From the NCBI GenBank assembly GCA_036123585.1, contig JAZADN010000003.1, positions 1-57,156 on the forward strand: a stretch of DNA of 57,156 bases. Direction: 5' to 3'. Under the pieces are notes generated by a model that saw nothing but the letters and a program-made list of their open reading frames with translations, did not search any database and was not told the DNA's origin. The position numbers were made by a program, and so were the translations under genes. This document shows, piece after piece, positions 16,308 to 25,538 of this stretch (positions are counted from its first letter, which is position 1; each line of letters opens with the position of its first letter). This DNA comes from UBA9410 sp036123585 (GTDB taxonomy: Bacteria; Actinomycetota; Acidimicrobiia; Acidimicrobiales; MedAcidi-G1).

Positions 16308-18314
16308 ATGGCCGATTTCACCATCACCCTTCCCGACGGATCGTCTCGCACCCTGCCCGAGGGAGCCACCGGCGCCGATCTCGCCGCCGACGTGGGCCCC
16401 GGCCTGGCCAAGGCGGCCCTGATCGCGACGGTCAACGGGGAGGGTCGCGACTTGGATCGGGCGCTGGACGCTGACGCCGCGGTCTCCATCGTGACGGCCG
16501 ACTCCGACGAAGGTCTCCACACCCTGCGCCATTCCACGGCCCACGTGCTGGCCCAGGCCGTGCTGGACCTGTGGCCGGGCGCCACCCACGCCATCGGACC
16601 GCCCATCGAGAACGGCTTCTACTACGACTTCGAGTTGCCCGACGGTGGGGCGTTCGCCACCGATGATCTGGAGGCCATCGAGGCCCGGATGCGTGAGATC
16701 ATCGCCGCTGACCAGGCCTTCGAGCGTCACGAGGCAGGCACCGCCGAGGCCCTCGACCTGTTCGCCGGGCACCGTTACAAGCGCGAGATCATCGAGAAGG
16801 TCACCTCGGGAGAGGCAGACGCCGAGATGTCCGGGGAGGCGTTGGCCGACGGGACGGTCACCTACTACCGCAACGGCGACGGCTTCGTGGACCTGTGCAC
16901 CGGACCGCACGTGCCGTCCACCGGTCGGCTCGGCCATTTCGCTCTCCAGAAAGTAGCCGGTGCTTACTGGAGGGGCGACGAGAAGCAGCCAATGCTCCAG
17001 CGGATCTATGGCACGGCGTGGGGTGACGGGAAGGCGCTGAAGGCCTACCTGCACCGGCTCGCCGAGGCAGAGAAACGCGACCACCGCCGTCTGGCCGCCG
17101 AACTCGACTTGGTGTCGTGGCCGGACGCACTCGGCCCGGGTCTCGCGGTCTGGCACCCGAAGGGAGCGCTAGTCCGCAAGCTGATCGAGGACTACAGCCG
17201 GGAGCGCCACGAGGCCGGTGGATACGACTTCGTGTACAGCCCGCACATCGCCAAGTCCGTGCTGTGGGAAACCAGCGGACATCTCGACTTCTACGCCGAC
17301 GGCATGTACCCCCCGATGGAGATGGACGGGGCGACCTACTACCCGAAACCCATGAACTGTCCGTTCCACGTGTCGATCTTCCAGAGTGGGCAGCGCAGCT
17401 ACCGGGACCTGCCTCGTCGCCTGTTCGAGTTGGGTGCCGTCTACCGGTACGAGCTGTCGGGGGCCGTGCACGGTCTCCTGCGAAGCCGCGGCTTCACCCA
17501 GGATGACAGCCACATCTTCTGTACGCCTGACCAGGTGCCGGACGAGCTGGCGTCGCTCCTGCAGTTCACCCTGAGTGTGCTGCGTGCTTTCGGCTTCGAC
17601 GAATTCCAGGCCAAACTTTCGACCCGGCCGTTCGACAAGTCGGTGGGTGAGGACGGCCTATGGGAGCTGGCCACCGACGGCCTACGTTCGGCGCTGGAGT
17701 CGGCTGGGCTGGACTACGTGGTTGAAGAGGGCGGCGGTGCCTTCTACGGCCCGAAGATCGACGTCGATGTCACCGATGCCATCGGCCGGCCTTGGCAGTT
17801 GTCGACTATCCAGCTGGACTTCAACCTGCCGGAGCGGTTCGAGTTGGAATACGTGGGCGCCGACGGTGGCCGTCACCGGCCGGTGATGATCCACCGCGCG
17901 CTGATGGGTTCCATCGAACGGTTCTTCGGCGTTCTGCTGGAGCACTATGCCGGGGCGTTTCCGGTGTGGCTGGCTCCTGAGCAGGTCCGGGTGTTGCCGG
18001 TAGCCGACGAGCACCAGGCGTACGCAGAGTCGGTGCGCGAAGCGTTGGTGGCCGATGGTCGACGGGCGACAGTTGATCGGGCCGACGAGCCACTGGGCAA
18101 GAGGGTTCGCGCCGCGAAGGTGGAGAAGGTCCCGCACGTCCTGGTGGTAGGTGATGACGACTCGGCGAACGGCACGGTGGGGGACAACGCCCGTGGTGCG
18201 GACGGACCGGAGCGCGACCTGTTGCTTGACGACTTTCGGGCCCGGATGGCCGCAGCCGTCGAATCCGGCTCCTTGGTGGCTGGGCCGGCCGGGGGATCGG
18301 CGGAGGAGAGCTGA
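16308..18314 (+). CDS. thrS: threonyl-tRNA synthetase
   Basis: A 668-residue class II synthetase charging tRNA-Thr. An N-terminal TGS domain (FTITLPDGSSRTLPEGAT) is followed by the editing domain with HSTAHVLAQAV. The catalytic core has the zinc-site MNCPFH, motif 2 with LFELGAVYRYELSG and RGFTQDD, and motif 3 near HRALMGSIERF. The C-terminal anticodon-binding domain (FPVWLAPEQVRVLPV) has an unusual acidic Gly/Asp insertion, GDDDSANGTVGDNARG, near its end. GGAG lies about 6 nt before ATG 16308. The stop overlaps an ATG in the TGATG arrangement. Confidence 0.95.
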   Translation: MADFTITLPDGSSRTLPEGATGADLAADVGPGLAKAALIATVNGEGRDLDRALDADAAVSIVTADSDEGLHTLRHSTAHVLAQAVLDLWPGATHAIGPPIENGFYYDFELPDGGAFATDDLEAIEARMREIIAADQAFERHEAGTAEALDLFAGHRYKREIIEKVTSGEADAEMSGEALADGTVTYYRNGDGFVDLCTGPHVPSTGRLGHFALQKVAGAYWRGDEKQPMLQRIYGTAWGDGKALKAYLHRLAEAEKRDHRRLAAELDLVSWPDALGPGLAVWHPKGALVRKLIEDYSRERHEAGGYDFVYSPHIAKSVLWETSGHLDFYADGMYPPMEMDGATYYPKPMNCPFHVSIFQSGQRSYRDLPRRLFELGAVYRYELSGAVHGLLRSRGFTQDDSHIFCTPDQVPDELASLLQFTLSVLRAFGFDEFQAKLSTRPFDKSVGEDGLWELATDGLRSALESAGLDYVVEEGGGAFYGPKIDVDVTDAIGRPWQLSTIQLDFNLPERFELEYVGADGGRHRPVMIHRALMGSIERFFGVLLEHYAGAFPVWLAPEQVRVLPVADEHQAYAESVREALVADGRRATVDRADEPLGKRVRAAKVEKVPHVLVVGDDDSANGTVGDNARGADGPERDLLLDDFRARMAAAVESGSLVAGPAGGSAEES

Positions 18315-18330
18315 TGGGGGAGCAGGGCTC

Positions 18331-18855
18331 CTGAACGAACTGGAACGCCTTTGGGCCGGGTGGCGGCACGCCTACGTCGCTGGACTTAACGAGAGCGCCG
18401 ATGCATCGGCGGTCCCGACCGACGACGGGCGGACGCTCTTCGAGGTGCTGGCCGACGGGGACCTGCCGGACGAGGAGTCCTACGTCATCCACCGAGGTCC
18501 GACCTGCTTCGCGGTGCTGAACGCCTACCCGTACTCGAGCGGACACCTGATGGTTCTACCCCGGCGGCCTGCTGCCGGGCTGGGAGACCTGACTGCCGCC
18601 GAGTACGACGAGTTGTGGGCCACGGTGCGTGATGCGGTGGCCGCCGTGGAGGCAGCGTTCCAGCCAGGTGGGGTGAACGTCGGCCTCAACCTGGGGCGGG
18701 CGGCCGGTGCCGGGATTCCCGGACACCTTCACGTGCACGTGGTGCCCCGCTGGTCTGGCGACACGAACTTCACCACCACGGTGGCCAACGTTCGCGTCCT
18801 GCCCGAGGCGCTGGTCGACTCTTGGGCGAGGGTCCGTGACGCCTGGCCAACGTGA
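18331..18855 (+). CDS. HIT-family hydrolase (Ap4A-phosphorylase-like)
   Basis: A HIT-fold nucleotide hydrolase/transferase of about 174 residues. The N-terminal LNELERLWAGWRHAYV matches the usual beginning of this actinobacterial family. The histidine triad is GHLHVHVVPRW. The start is problematic. The natural partner of thrS would be ATG 18314 (TGATG overlap), but it is one base out of frame and stops after six codons. With one more G in the run at 18316-18320 the frame would read through. Otherwise a CTG at 18331 or a start inside thrS is needed. The gene overlaps the next by GTGA. Confidence 0.8.
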   Translation: MNELERLWAGWRHAYVAGLNESADASAVPTDDGRTLFEVLADGDLPDEESYVIHRGPTCFAVLNAYPYSSGHLMVLPRRPAAGLGDLTAAEYDELWATVRDAVAAVEAAFQPGGVNVGLNLGRAAGAGIPGHLHVHVVPRWSGDTNFTTTVANVRVLPEALVDSWARVRDAWPT

Positions 18856-19358
18856 ACACGCCAGAGGACGCCCCGTCGCACGGTGACGGTGTTCTCTGGG
18901 GGGGTGCCTCGACGGCCCGCTGGCCGGGCCTACTGGCCGGCGGCATGGCAATCTTTGCGATCCTGGTGGTGGTGCGGATCCCGCAAGCCGGGCCGGGCGC
19001 CCTAGCCATACTGGCCGCTGCGGCACTGGTGGCCCCACTGGGACGCATCGAGGTCGTGGTGGTCGAGGCGGGGCTGCAGGTCTCCTATGGGCGGTCCGGC
19101 TTGGTCCGACAGCGTTTCGCCTTGTCCCGACTGGACTCGGCCAGTACCACACATCTGTCGGCGTGGTCGGGCGGGGGCCTGGGTTACAAGGGCAGCCTCA
19201 GACTGATTGGGTGGGCCAGGGCCGCCAACAGGGCGGGACCCGGTCTCTGCGTCAGGCTGGACGGACGTCGGACCTTCACTGTGTCGGTGGCCGGACCAGG
19301 GGGGGCGGTCGAGGCGCTGGTCGGTCTAGGGGTGCGACGGGGAGGTGTTGGCGGGTGA
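18852..19358 (+). CDS. small membrane protein, function unknown
   Basis: A 168-residue protein. Two adjacent hydrophobic segments (about residues 24-60: LLAGGMAIFAILVVVR and ALAILAAAALVAPL) are followed by a beta-rich cytoplasmic part with IEVVVVEAGLQVSYG. The arrangement resembles DUF3093-type or PH-like actinobacterial membrane proteins. GTG overlaps the HIT gene stop, and its own stop overlaps the next GTG, so it is firmly part of the thrS run. No catalytic motif is visible. Confidence 0.65.
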   Translation: MNTPEDAPSHGDGVLWGGASTARWPGLLAGGMAIFAILVVVRIPQAGPGALAILAAAALVAPLGRIEVVVVEAGLQVSYGRSGLVRQRFALSRLDSASTTHLSAWSGGGLGYKGSLRLIGWARAANRAGPGLCVRLDGRRTFTVSVAGPGGAVEALVGLGVRRGGVGG

Positions 19359-20851
19359 GCCGACCCGGGCGGAGGCTGGCGGGGCTGGTAGCCGTTCTGG
19401 CACTGTCGACCTGCGGCGGTGACGAACCGCTCGGAGAGTTCGTGCCCGAGCCGATGGCCTGGGGTAGTTGCGGCGACCTCCTTGTCTCGATAGACGGGGA
19501 ATTGGAGTGCGGGTGGCTCGAGGTCCCAGTCGACCACGCGGATCCCGGTGGGGGCACTATCGACATCGCCGTTGCCCGCCTTCCGACCGCAGCCGAGAAC
19601 CGGATCGGTGCCCTCGTCCTAAATCCGGGTGGTCCCGGCGGCTCGGGCCTCGAGTTTTTGCAGTGGTTCGGCCCGTTCGTTGCCGACACCGACCTGTTGG
19701 ATGGGTTCGATCTTGTGTCCTTCGACCCCCGGGGGGCCGGTGCCAGCGCTCCGGTCCGTTGCGAGGATGACCTGGACGACGCCTGGAACCTTCTGGAGCC
19801 GGGGATCGAGCCGGCTGAGGGCGTTGCCCGGATGGTGGACGACAACGAGGCATTGGTGGCGGCCTGTCTGGAGCGCAATGGAGCGATGGTCGACCGGGTG
19901 GGGACCAACGCCGTAGCCCGCGACATGGACCTGCTCCGTCAGGCCATGGGAGAGGAGCAGGTCAGCTACCTGGGCTATTCCTACGGAACCCGACTGGGCG
20001 CCGCATACGCCGGGCTGTTCCCGGACCGGGTGAGGGCCATGGTCCTGGATGGAGCGGTGGACCCGGCCGACCATCCCAGCCGCCCCAACCGGATCCAGGC
20101 CGACGGCTTCGAGGAGTCGTGGAAGGCCTTCCGGGCCGACTGCGACGAGGATCCCGGATGTGTCCTAGCGGCCCACGGTGGAGCCGATCCGGCCCTCGAC
20201 GAGGTGCTCCGGATTGCGAGCATCGAGCCGGTTCCCGCCGGCGTCCGTGCGGTCAGCGAGGCAGAGGTCTACCTGGGGGTGTTCTCCGCCCTCTACTCGC
20301 CGGCAGGCTGGCCGTTCCTGGCCGACGCCCTTGACGAGGTTCTGTCCTCCGGGACCGCCCACGGCTTGCAGGACCTGGGTGATGAGTTGGCCGGTCGACT
20401 CGACGCCGGCACCTACGACAATTCCTACGACGCGCGCTTCCTCGTGAACTGCGCCGACGACCCCGAGCGGCCCTCGCCCGCCGAGGTCTACGCCGCCAGC
20501 GAGGCAATCGCTGACTCCCTGGAGCGCTTCGGGCCGGCCTTCCTCGGCTCTGTGGGCTGCCACCCGCTTCCGCCGGCATCCGACCCCCTCCACGTCGGCT
20601 CTGCAGAACTGGCCGTACCGGCGCTGGTGGTGGCCCTCGAAGGTGATCCGGCCACTCCGGCAGCGTGGGCAGGTCGACTCGCCGAGACGATAAGCGAGGC
20701 CGTGGTGGTGTGGTCCAATGCCGAGGGGCACGGCGCCTACCTGGCTCACTCGTGGTGCCTGACCGGTCCGATCACCGACTATCTGGTCGACCTGGTGGTC
20801 CCGGAGGACGGGTGGTCCTGTGACGAACCCGACTGGTGGGTGGAGGGCTAG
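19355..20851 (+). CDS. secreted alpha/beta hydrolase, tripeptidyl-aminopeptidase-like lipoprotein
   Basis: A 498-residue exported hydrolase. The N-terminus ends in the lipobox-like LALSTCGG. The fold follows: oxyanion region LNPGGPGGSG, DPRGAGAS, the nucleophile elbow GYSYGTRLG, and a C-terminal TAP-like domain with the Asp in ALEGDPATPAAW and the His in AEGHGAYL. Members hydrolyse short peptides or esters outside the cell. Cysteine pairs in the mature part suggest disulfides. It is the last gene of the thrS-HIT-membrane-hydrolase chain. Confidence 0.87.
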   Translation: MSRPGRRLAGLVAVLALSTCGGDEPLGEFVPEPMAWGSCGDLLVSIDGELECGWLEVPVDHADPGGGTIDIAVARLPTAAENRIGALVLNPGGPGGSGLEFLQWFGPFVADTDLLDGFDLVSFDPRGAGASAPVRCEDDLDDAWNLLEPGIEPAEGVARMVDDNEALVAACLERNGAMVDRVGTNAVARDMDLLRQAMGEEQVSYLGYSYGTRLGAAYAGLFPDRVRAMVLDGAVDPADHPSRPNRIQADGFEESWKAFRADCDEDPGCVLAAHGGADPALDEVLRIASIEPVPAGVRAVSEAEVYLGVFSALYSPAGWPFLADALDEVLSSGTAHGLQDLGDELAGRLDAGTYDNSYDARFLVNCADDPERPSPAEVYAASEAIADSLERFGPAFLGSVGCHPLPPASDPLHVGSAELAVPALVVALEGDPATPAAWAGRLAETISEAVVVWSNAEGHGAYLAHSWCLTGPITDYLVDLVVPEDGWSCDEPDWWVEG

Positions 20852-20866
20852 GCCGGAAGCCGACTG

Positions 20867-21925
20867 TCAGTCGGGAGCTACGGCGGCGAGCGTGCCAGCG
20901 GCCCGGGCGTCGAGGTGTCCGGCGCTGTGCATCCAGCGGATGGTGTCGGCCAGCGTCTGCTCGAGGGTGATGCCCGGGAACCCGAAGGCCGTCGCTGCGC
21001 TCGATTGGTCGACCGTACGCAGTCCACCGGCCCGGGCGTTGCCAACGGTGAGTCGGGCCGTCTCGCCGGTGAGGGGCATCTTGTTGCCGGTGGTTCGGGC
21101 CACCAGATCGCAAACCGCCCCCACGGCGAGGAGGGGCCATGCCGGGCTCCCGAGAATACGTATCCGGCGGCCGGTCAGGTCAGCGGCGGTGGACAGCACA
21201 TCGGCCATGCCGGACAGGTGGCCGGCCAGGAGGTGGCGGGCCGGGGCTTCGCCGCCGGTCAGGGAGCCGAGGCACACCGCAGCGACGTCGCGCACGTCGA
21301 CGAAGCCGATGCGCAATGACCGGGGGAGCGACACCGTGCCCATGCGAACCCAGTCGCGCATCATTCCCATCGAATCGCTGAGCTCCGGGCTGGGGTCGCG
21401 CGGTCCGAGGACGCCGCCGGGGCACACGACCACCACCGGCCGGCCGGCCTGCTGGTGCTCGACGGCCACCGCGTCGGCGGCGATCTTGCTGGCGGTGTAG
21501 GCGCCGCACTCTGGGCCCACCGGGCTGTCGGGCACCACGTCGGTCCGGTCGGGCGCGTACACACCCATTGACGACACGTAGACGATCCTGTGGAGGTCCC
21601 GTCGGGCTGCCTCGTCGAGCAGGACCCGGGTGGACGTCGGGTTGACGTCACGCATGGATCGAGCGTGGCGAGGGTGGAGGCTGAAGACCGCGCCGGCGTG
21701 GACCAGGCAGTCCATGCCAGCCAGCGAGGCGGCGAGGCGGTCGTGGTCGACCAGGTCGGCCTCGAACACTTCGACGTCGGAGGGGTCGAGGCCATGGAGA
21801 GCGAGGGTGGTGGCCGCCTTGGCGGGATCGCGGACGACCATTCGGACCTCGTGGCCGTTGGCCACGGCCAGGGCTGTGCAGTGCGAGCCAATCAAGCCCG
21901 TCGCCCCTGTGATGGCCACCCGCAT
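20867..21925 (-). CDS. NAD-dependent epimerase/dehydratase family protein
   Basis: A 352-residue extended SDR. The Rossmann motif is ITGATGLIGSH, and the active-site pair is in CGAYTASKIAAD (YxxxK), preceded by YVSSMGVY. The sequence type resembles dihydroflavonol-reductase or 3-beta-hydroxysteroid-dehydrogenase-like enzymes acting on a hydroxyl/keto pair with NAD(P). The substrate is unknown. ATG 21925 is chosen because the Rossmann strand starts immediately; the frame further upstream is low-quality. It is convergent with the preceding hydrolase, 15 nt apart. Confidence 0.82.
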   Translation of the reverse strand: MRVAITGATGLIGSHCTALAVANGHEVRMVVRDPAKAATTLALHGLDPSDVEVFEADLVDHDRLAASLAGMDCLVHAGAVFSLHPRHARSMRDVNPTSTRVLLDEAARRDLHRIVYVSSMGVYAPDRTDVVPDSPVGPECGAYTASKIAADAVAVEHQQAGRPVVVVCPGGVLGPRDPSPELSDSMGMMRDWVRMGTVSLPRSLRIGFVDVRDVAAVCLGSLTGGEAPARHLLAGHLSGMADVLSTAADLTGRRIRILGSPAWPLLAVGAVCDLVARTTGNKMPLTGETARLTVGNARAGGLRTVDQSSAATAFGFPGITLEQTLADTIRWMHSAGHLDARAAGTLAAVAPD

Positions 21926-21992
21926 GGCGCTTCCCCCTCCCCGCTGGTCCACCTCCACCGGGCGGCGGTCCACAGTCTGGCAGGATGCGGCC

Positions 21993-22163
21993 GTGCGCCG
22001 CGGTCTGGGATCCCCGATCACGCTTTCCGTGGTGGTCGTACTTCTCGGCGCACTGGCCGCGGTCACCGGAGTCATGGCCACCAGTGCTGTGGTCTTTCTG
22101 CTGGTGTTGGCCGCGGTCACCGCCGGCGTCGCCCTCCTCGCCGAGCGGCACCGAGGCCGGTGA
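21993..22163 (+). CDS. small two-helix membrane protein
   Basis: A 56-residue protein. Residues about 10-25 and 28-48 form two hydrophobic helices (LSVVVVLLGALAAVTGVM, TSAVVFLLVLAAVTAGVAL), with a basic start MRRG and a basic end AERHRGR. A CAGGAT element lies 6 nt before the GTG, resembling the leaderless starts in this window. It is divergent from the epimerase and 125 nt ahead of mscR. The function is unknown; the call rests on composition and promoter. Confidence 0.45.
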   Translation: MRRGLGSPITLSVVVVLLGALAAVTGVMATSAVVFLLVLAAVTAGVALLAERHRGR

Positions 22164-22288
22164 CGGGAACGCCCGACCACTCTCGACCCGGTTCCGGCGG
22201 CCCCGGATAGGGCCCTCTGTTAGCGTCCCGCCGTCGAGCCACAACCGGGCGACGAGAGTCGTCCTGGATTCGAGCAGAGGAGCATCCG

Positions 22289-23371
22289 ATGCCGCACAGC
22301 GTCAGGGCCGTGGTGGCCCGATCCAAGGGGGAACCGGTCACTGTCGAGGTGATCGAGGTGCCCGATCCGGGCCCCGGCGAAGTCATCGTCGACGTGAAGG
22401 CCTGCGGGGTCTGCCACACCGACCTCCACTACCGGGAGGGCGCCATCAACGACGAGTTTCCCTTCCTGCTTGGCCACGAGGCGGCGGGCATTGTCTCGGA
22501 GGTAGGCGAGGGTGTCGACGAGGTGGATATTGGCGACTTCGTAATCCTGAACTGGCGCGCAGTGTGCGGCAACTGCCGGGCCTGCCTGCGGGGACGTCCC
22601 TGGTACTGCTTTGCCACCCACAACGCCATCCAGAAGATGACCCTCAACGGCCAGGAACTCTCTCCGGCGCTAGGCATTGGCGCTTTTGCAGAAAAGACTC
22701 TGGTCGCCGCGGGCCAGGCCACCAAGGTCGACCCGTCGGCTCCGGCCGAGGTGGCGGGCCTGCTGGGCTGCGGCGTCATGGCCGGCATCGGCGCCGCGGT
22801 CAACACCGGCAACGTGGGTCGCGGCGACTCGGTGGCCGTGTTCGGATGCGGCGGTGTGGGTGACGCGGCGATCGCTGGCGCTCGCTTGGCCGGCGCCCAC
22901 ACCATCGTGGCCGTCGACCTCGACGACCGGAAGTTGGAGATGGCCCGTGAGTTTGGCGCCACCCACACCGTGAATTCCTCGACCGAGGATCCGGTGGAGG
23001 CCATCCGTGCCGTCACCGGCGGCAACGGGGTGGATGTGGCCATCGAGGCCGTGGGCCTGCCGATCACTTACCAGCAGGCCTTCGAGTCTCGGGACTTAGC
23101 CGGCACCGTCGTACTCGTTGGAGTGCCCAACCCGGAAGCCCGCCTCGACCTGCCGATGATCGAGGTGTTCGGCCGCGGCGGCTCGCTCAAATCCTCATGG
23201 TACGGCGACTGCCTGCCGAGCCGAGACTTCCCAATGCTCATCGACCTCTATCTTCAGGGACGCCTCGATCTGGACCGTTTCGTGTCTGAGACCATCGACC
23301 TCGACCAGGTGGAGGAGGCTTTCCACCGGATGGAGAGGGGCGAGGTGCTCCGCTCGGTGGTGGTGCTCTAG
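22289..23371 (+). CDS. mscR: S-(hydroxymethyl)mycothiol dehydrogenase
   Basis: A 360-residue zinc alcohol dehydrogenase of the class oxidising S-hydroxymethyl-mycothiol (formaldehyde adduct) or reducing S-nitrosomycothiol. The catalytic zinc site is ACGVCHTDLHYREG with GHEAAGIV. The structural zinc ligands are in CGNCRACLRGRPWYC, and the nucleotide motif is VFGCGGVGDAA. The start HSVRAVVARSKGEPV is typical of MscR. A GAGGAG ribosome binding site lies 6-8 nt before the ATG. The paired metallo-hydrolase follows after 35 nt, as in mycobacteria. Its presence implies a mycothiol-using host. Confidence 0.9.
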   Translation: MPHSVRAVVARSKGEPVTVEVIEVPDPGPGEVIVDVKACGVCHTDLHYREGAINDEFPFLLGHEAAGIVSEVGEGVDEVDIGDFVILNWRAVCGNCRACLRGRPWYCFATHNAIQKMTLNGQELSPALGIGAFAEKTLVAAGQATKVDPSAPAEVAGLLGCGVMAGIGAAVNTGNVGRGDSVAVFGCGGVGDAAIAGARLAGAHTIVAVDLDDRKLEMAREFGATHTVNSSTEDPVEAIRAVTGGNGVDVAIEAVGLPITYQQAFESRDLAGTVVLVGVPNPEARLDLPMIEVFGRGGSLKSSWYGDCLPSRDFPMLIDLYLQGRLDLDRFVSETIDLDQVEEAFHRMERGEVLRSVVVL

Positions 23372-23406
23372 ATCGGATCAGACGTCCGGACCGGAGGAAG
23401 TTGAGC

Positions 23407-24018
23407 ATGGGCCTGCACATCGAACAGGTGGTGACCAGCGGGATCTTCTCGCTGGACGGCGAGGATTTTGAGGTCGACAACAACGTGTGGCTGGTCGGCG
23501 ACGACCACGAGGTGGTCGTGGTCGACGCCGCACATGATCATCGGCCTATTGCCGATGCGGTGGCCGGGCGACAGGTCCGCGGCGTGCTGTGCACCCATGG
23601 CCACAACGATCACATCAACGCCGCAGTCCAGCTGGCCGAGGAAGTCGACGCCCCGATCTGGCTCCACCCCGACGACGGGATGCTTTGGGATGTGGTGCAT
23701 CCCGACCGACGGATAGACGACCCGTTGCGCGACGGGATGGAGGTCGCTCTGGGAGGTGGCGGTCTCCGGATCCTCCACACTCCCGGCCACTCACCCGGTG
23801 GATGCTGCATCCACGTGCCGACCCTCGGCGTCGTGTTCTCCGGCGACACCCTTTTCAACGGGGGGCCGGGCGCTACCGGGCGGTCGTTCTCTGACCGGGA
23901 CGTGCTCGTGGACAGCATCCGGTCGCGCCTGTTCGTGCTGGACCGGGCCACTGTGGTGCACACCGGGCACGGCGACTCCACGACGATCGGCGCCGAGGTC
24001 GACCGTCTGGAGGACTAG
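23407..24018 (+). CDS. metallo-beta-lactamase fold hydrolase, partner of MscR
   Basis: A 203-residue hydrolase with the metal motif THGHNDH, then HTPGHSPGG, SGDTLF and VHTGHGD. This is the glyoxalase-II-like set of ligands. In mycobacteria a protein of this type sits beside MscR and is thought to hydrolyse the S-formylmycothiol product; the same job is inferred here. GGAGGAA lies 6 nt before ATG 23407, which decides against the TTG at 23401. Confidence 0.87.
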   Translation: MGLHIEQVVTSGIFSLDGEDFEVDNNVWLVGDDHEVVVVDAAHDHRPIADAVAGRQVRGVLCTHGHNDHINAAVQLAEEVDAPIWLHPDDGMLWDVVHPDRRIDDPLRDGMEVALGGGGLRILHTPGHSPGGCCIHVPTLGVVFSGDTLFNGGPGATGRSFSDRDVLVDSIRSRLFVLDRATVVHTGHGDSTTIGAEVDRLED

Positions 24019-24058
24019 TCGCCTGGAGGAGGAGCCGTCCCGGGGGCGGCGCTGCGGA

Positions 24059-25492
24059 TCAGCTGATGACGGGGACCGAGGCCATCGCCTCGGCGATCGC
24101 CTCCTCGGGGAACTCGTAGTCCACCAACTCGCCGGCCAGGTACTTCTCGTAGGCCGCTAGGTCCAGGTGCCCGTGGCCGCACAGGGCGGTCAGGATCACC
24201 TTCTCCTCGCCGCTCTCCTTGCAGCGCATGGCCTCGCGGATGGCCGCGGCGATGGCGTGGGTGGGCTCCGGAGCGGGGACGATGCCCTCGTTGCGGGCGA
24301 ACTCAAGCGCCGCGGCGAAGCACTCGGTCTGGTGGATGGCCTCGGCCTCGACGAGACCCAACTCGTAGAGGTGCGACACCAGCGGAGCCATGCCGTGGTA
24401 GCGGAGTCCGCCAGCGTGGATGGGGTCGGGTACGAACGAATGGCCGAGGGTGTGCATCTTGACTAGTGGCGTGAGCTGGCCAGTGTCGCCGAAGTCGTAG
24501 CGGTACTCGCCCCGACTCAGCGACGGGCAGGCCGCCGGCTCGACGCAGCGGATCACCGGGTCCATCCGTCCGGCCAGCTTCTCGCGCAGGAACGGGAACG
24601 ACAGGCCACCGAAGTTGGAGCCGCCGCCCGTGCAGCCCACCAGCACGTCGGGGGTCTCGCCGACCTTGGCCAACTGGAGGAGGGCCTCCTCGCCGATGAT
24701 CGTCTGGTGCAGCAGCACGTGGTTCAGCACGCTGCCCAGGGCGTAGCGGGTGTCGTCGCGCTGGGCGGCTTGCTCGACGGCTTCAGAGATGGCGATGCCG
24801 AGGCTGCCCGGGCTGTCGGGGTCGGAGGCCAGGATGGCCCGGCCGGACTCGGTCAGGTCCGACGGGCTGGGGTGCAGCGTGGCCCCCCACACCTCCATCA
24901 TCGTCTTGCGGTACGGCTTCTGGTCGTAGGAGGCCCGGACCTGCCAGACCTCGCACTCCAGGCCGAACTGGGCGGTGGCGAAGGCCAGTGCTGATCCCCA
25001 CTGGCCGGCCCCCGTCTCGGTGGTGAGGCGCTTCACGCCTTCCTGCGCGTTGTAGAAGGCCTGGGGTACCGCGGTGTTGGGCTTGTGTGAGCCGGCCGGA
25101 CTGACGCCTTCGTACTTCAGGAAGATCTTGGCCGGGGTGTCCAGCGCCTTCTCCAAGCGGCGGGCCCGCAGCAATGGGCTGGGCCGCCACAGGCGATACA
25201 CGTCAAGGACCTCACCCGGGATGTCGATGTACGAGTCGGTCGACACCTCCTGGAGGATCAACGCCATGGGAAACAGTGGCGTCAGGTCGTCGGGCCCGAT
25301 CGGCTCCAGTGTGCCGGGGTGCAGCGGAGGAGGCGGCGGCGTCGGGAGGTCCGGGATGACGTTGTACCACTGGGTGGGCATCTCGGATTCGTCGAGCAGC
25401 ACCTTGGAGTAGTCGTCGGGCACGGTGGGCACCGCCTTTCTGGTCGTCCGGGCCTGCAGGTCGTCCGGTCCCGGAGTTGGCCAGTCCACCAC
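24059..25492 (-). CDS. trpB2: TrpB-like PLP enzyme (TrpB2 type)
   Basis: A 477-residue PLP protein of the TrpB2 subgroup, recognisable from MPTQWYNVIPDLPTPPPPPLHPGT at the start and from its greater length than TrpB1. The PLP lysine lies in EGVSPAGSHKPNTA. The phosphate loop is GCTGGGSNFGG, and the C-terminal part has CGHGHLDL. TrpB2 condenses serine with indole and often works without TrpA; none is present here. A GTG at 25432 preceded by AAAGG is an alternative start giving 457 residues. It is divergent from the MFS gene. Confidence 0.88.
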   Translation of the reverse strand: MVDWPTPGPDDLQARTTRKAVPTVPDDYSKVLLDESEMPTQWYNVIPDLPTPPPPPLHPGTLEPIGPDDLTPLFPMALILQEVSTDSYIDIPGEVLDVYRLWRPSPLLRARRLEKALDTPAKIFLKYEGVSPAGSHKPNTAVPQAFYNAQEGVKRLTTETGAGQWGSALAFATAQFGLECEVWQVRASYDQKPYRKTMMEVWGATLHPSPSDLTESGRAILASDPDSPGSLGIAISEAVEQAAQRDDTRYALGSVLNHVLLHQTIIGEEALLQLAKVGETPDVLVGCTGGGSNFGGLSFPFLREKLAGRMDPVIRCVEPAACPSLSRGEYRYDFGDTGQLTPLVKMHTLGHSFVPDPIHAGGLRYHGMAPLVSHLYELGLVEAEAIHQTECFAAALEFARNEGIVPAPEPTHAIAAAIREAMRCKESGEEKVILTALCGHGHLDLAAYEKYLAGELVDYEFPEEAIAEAMASVPVIS

Positions 25493-25538
25493 GCGGGCGG
25501 ATGAGTGGGCCAGACGGGTCCGCGGCGAGACTCCGAGG

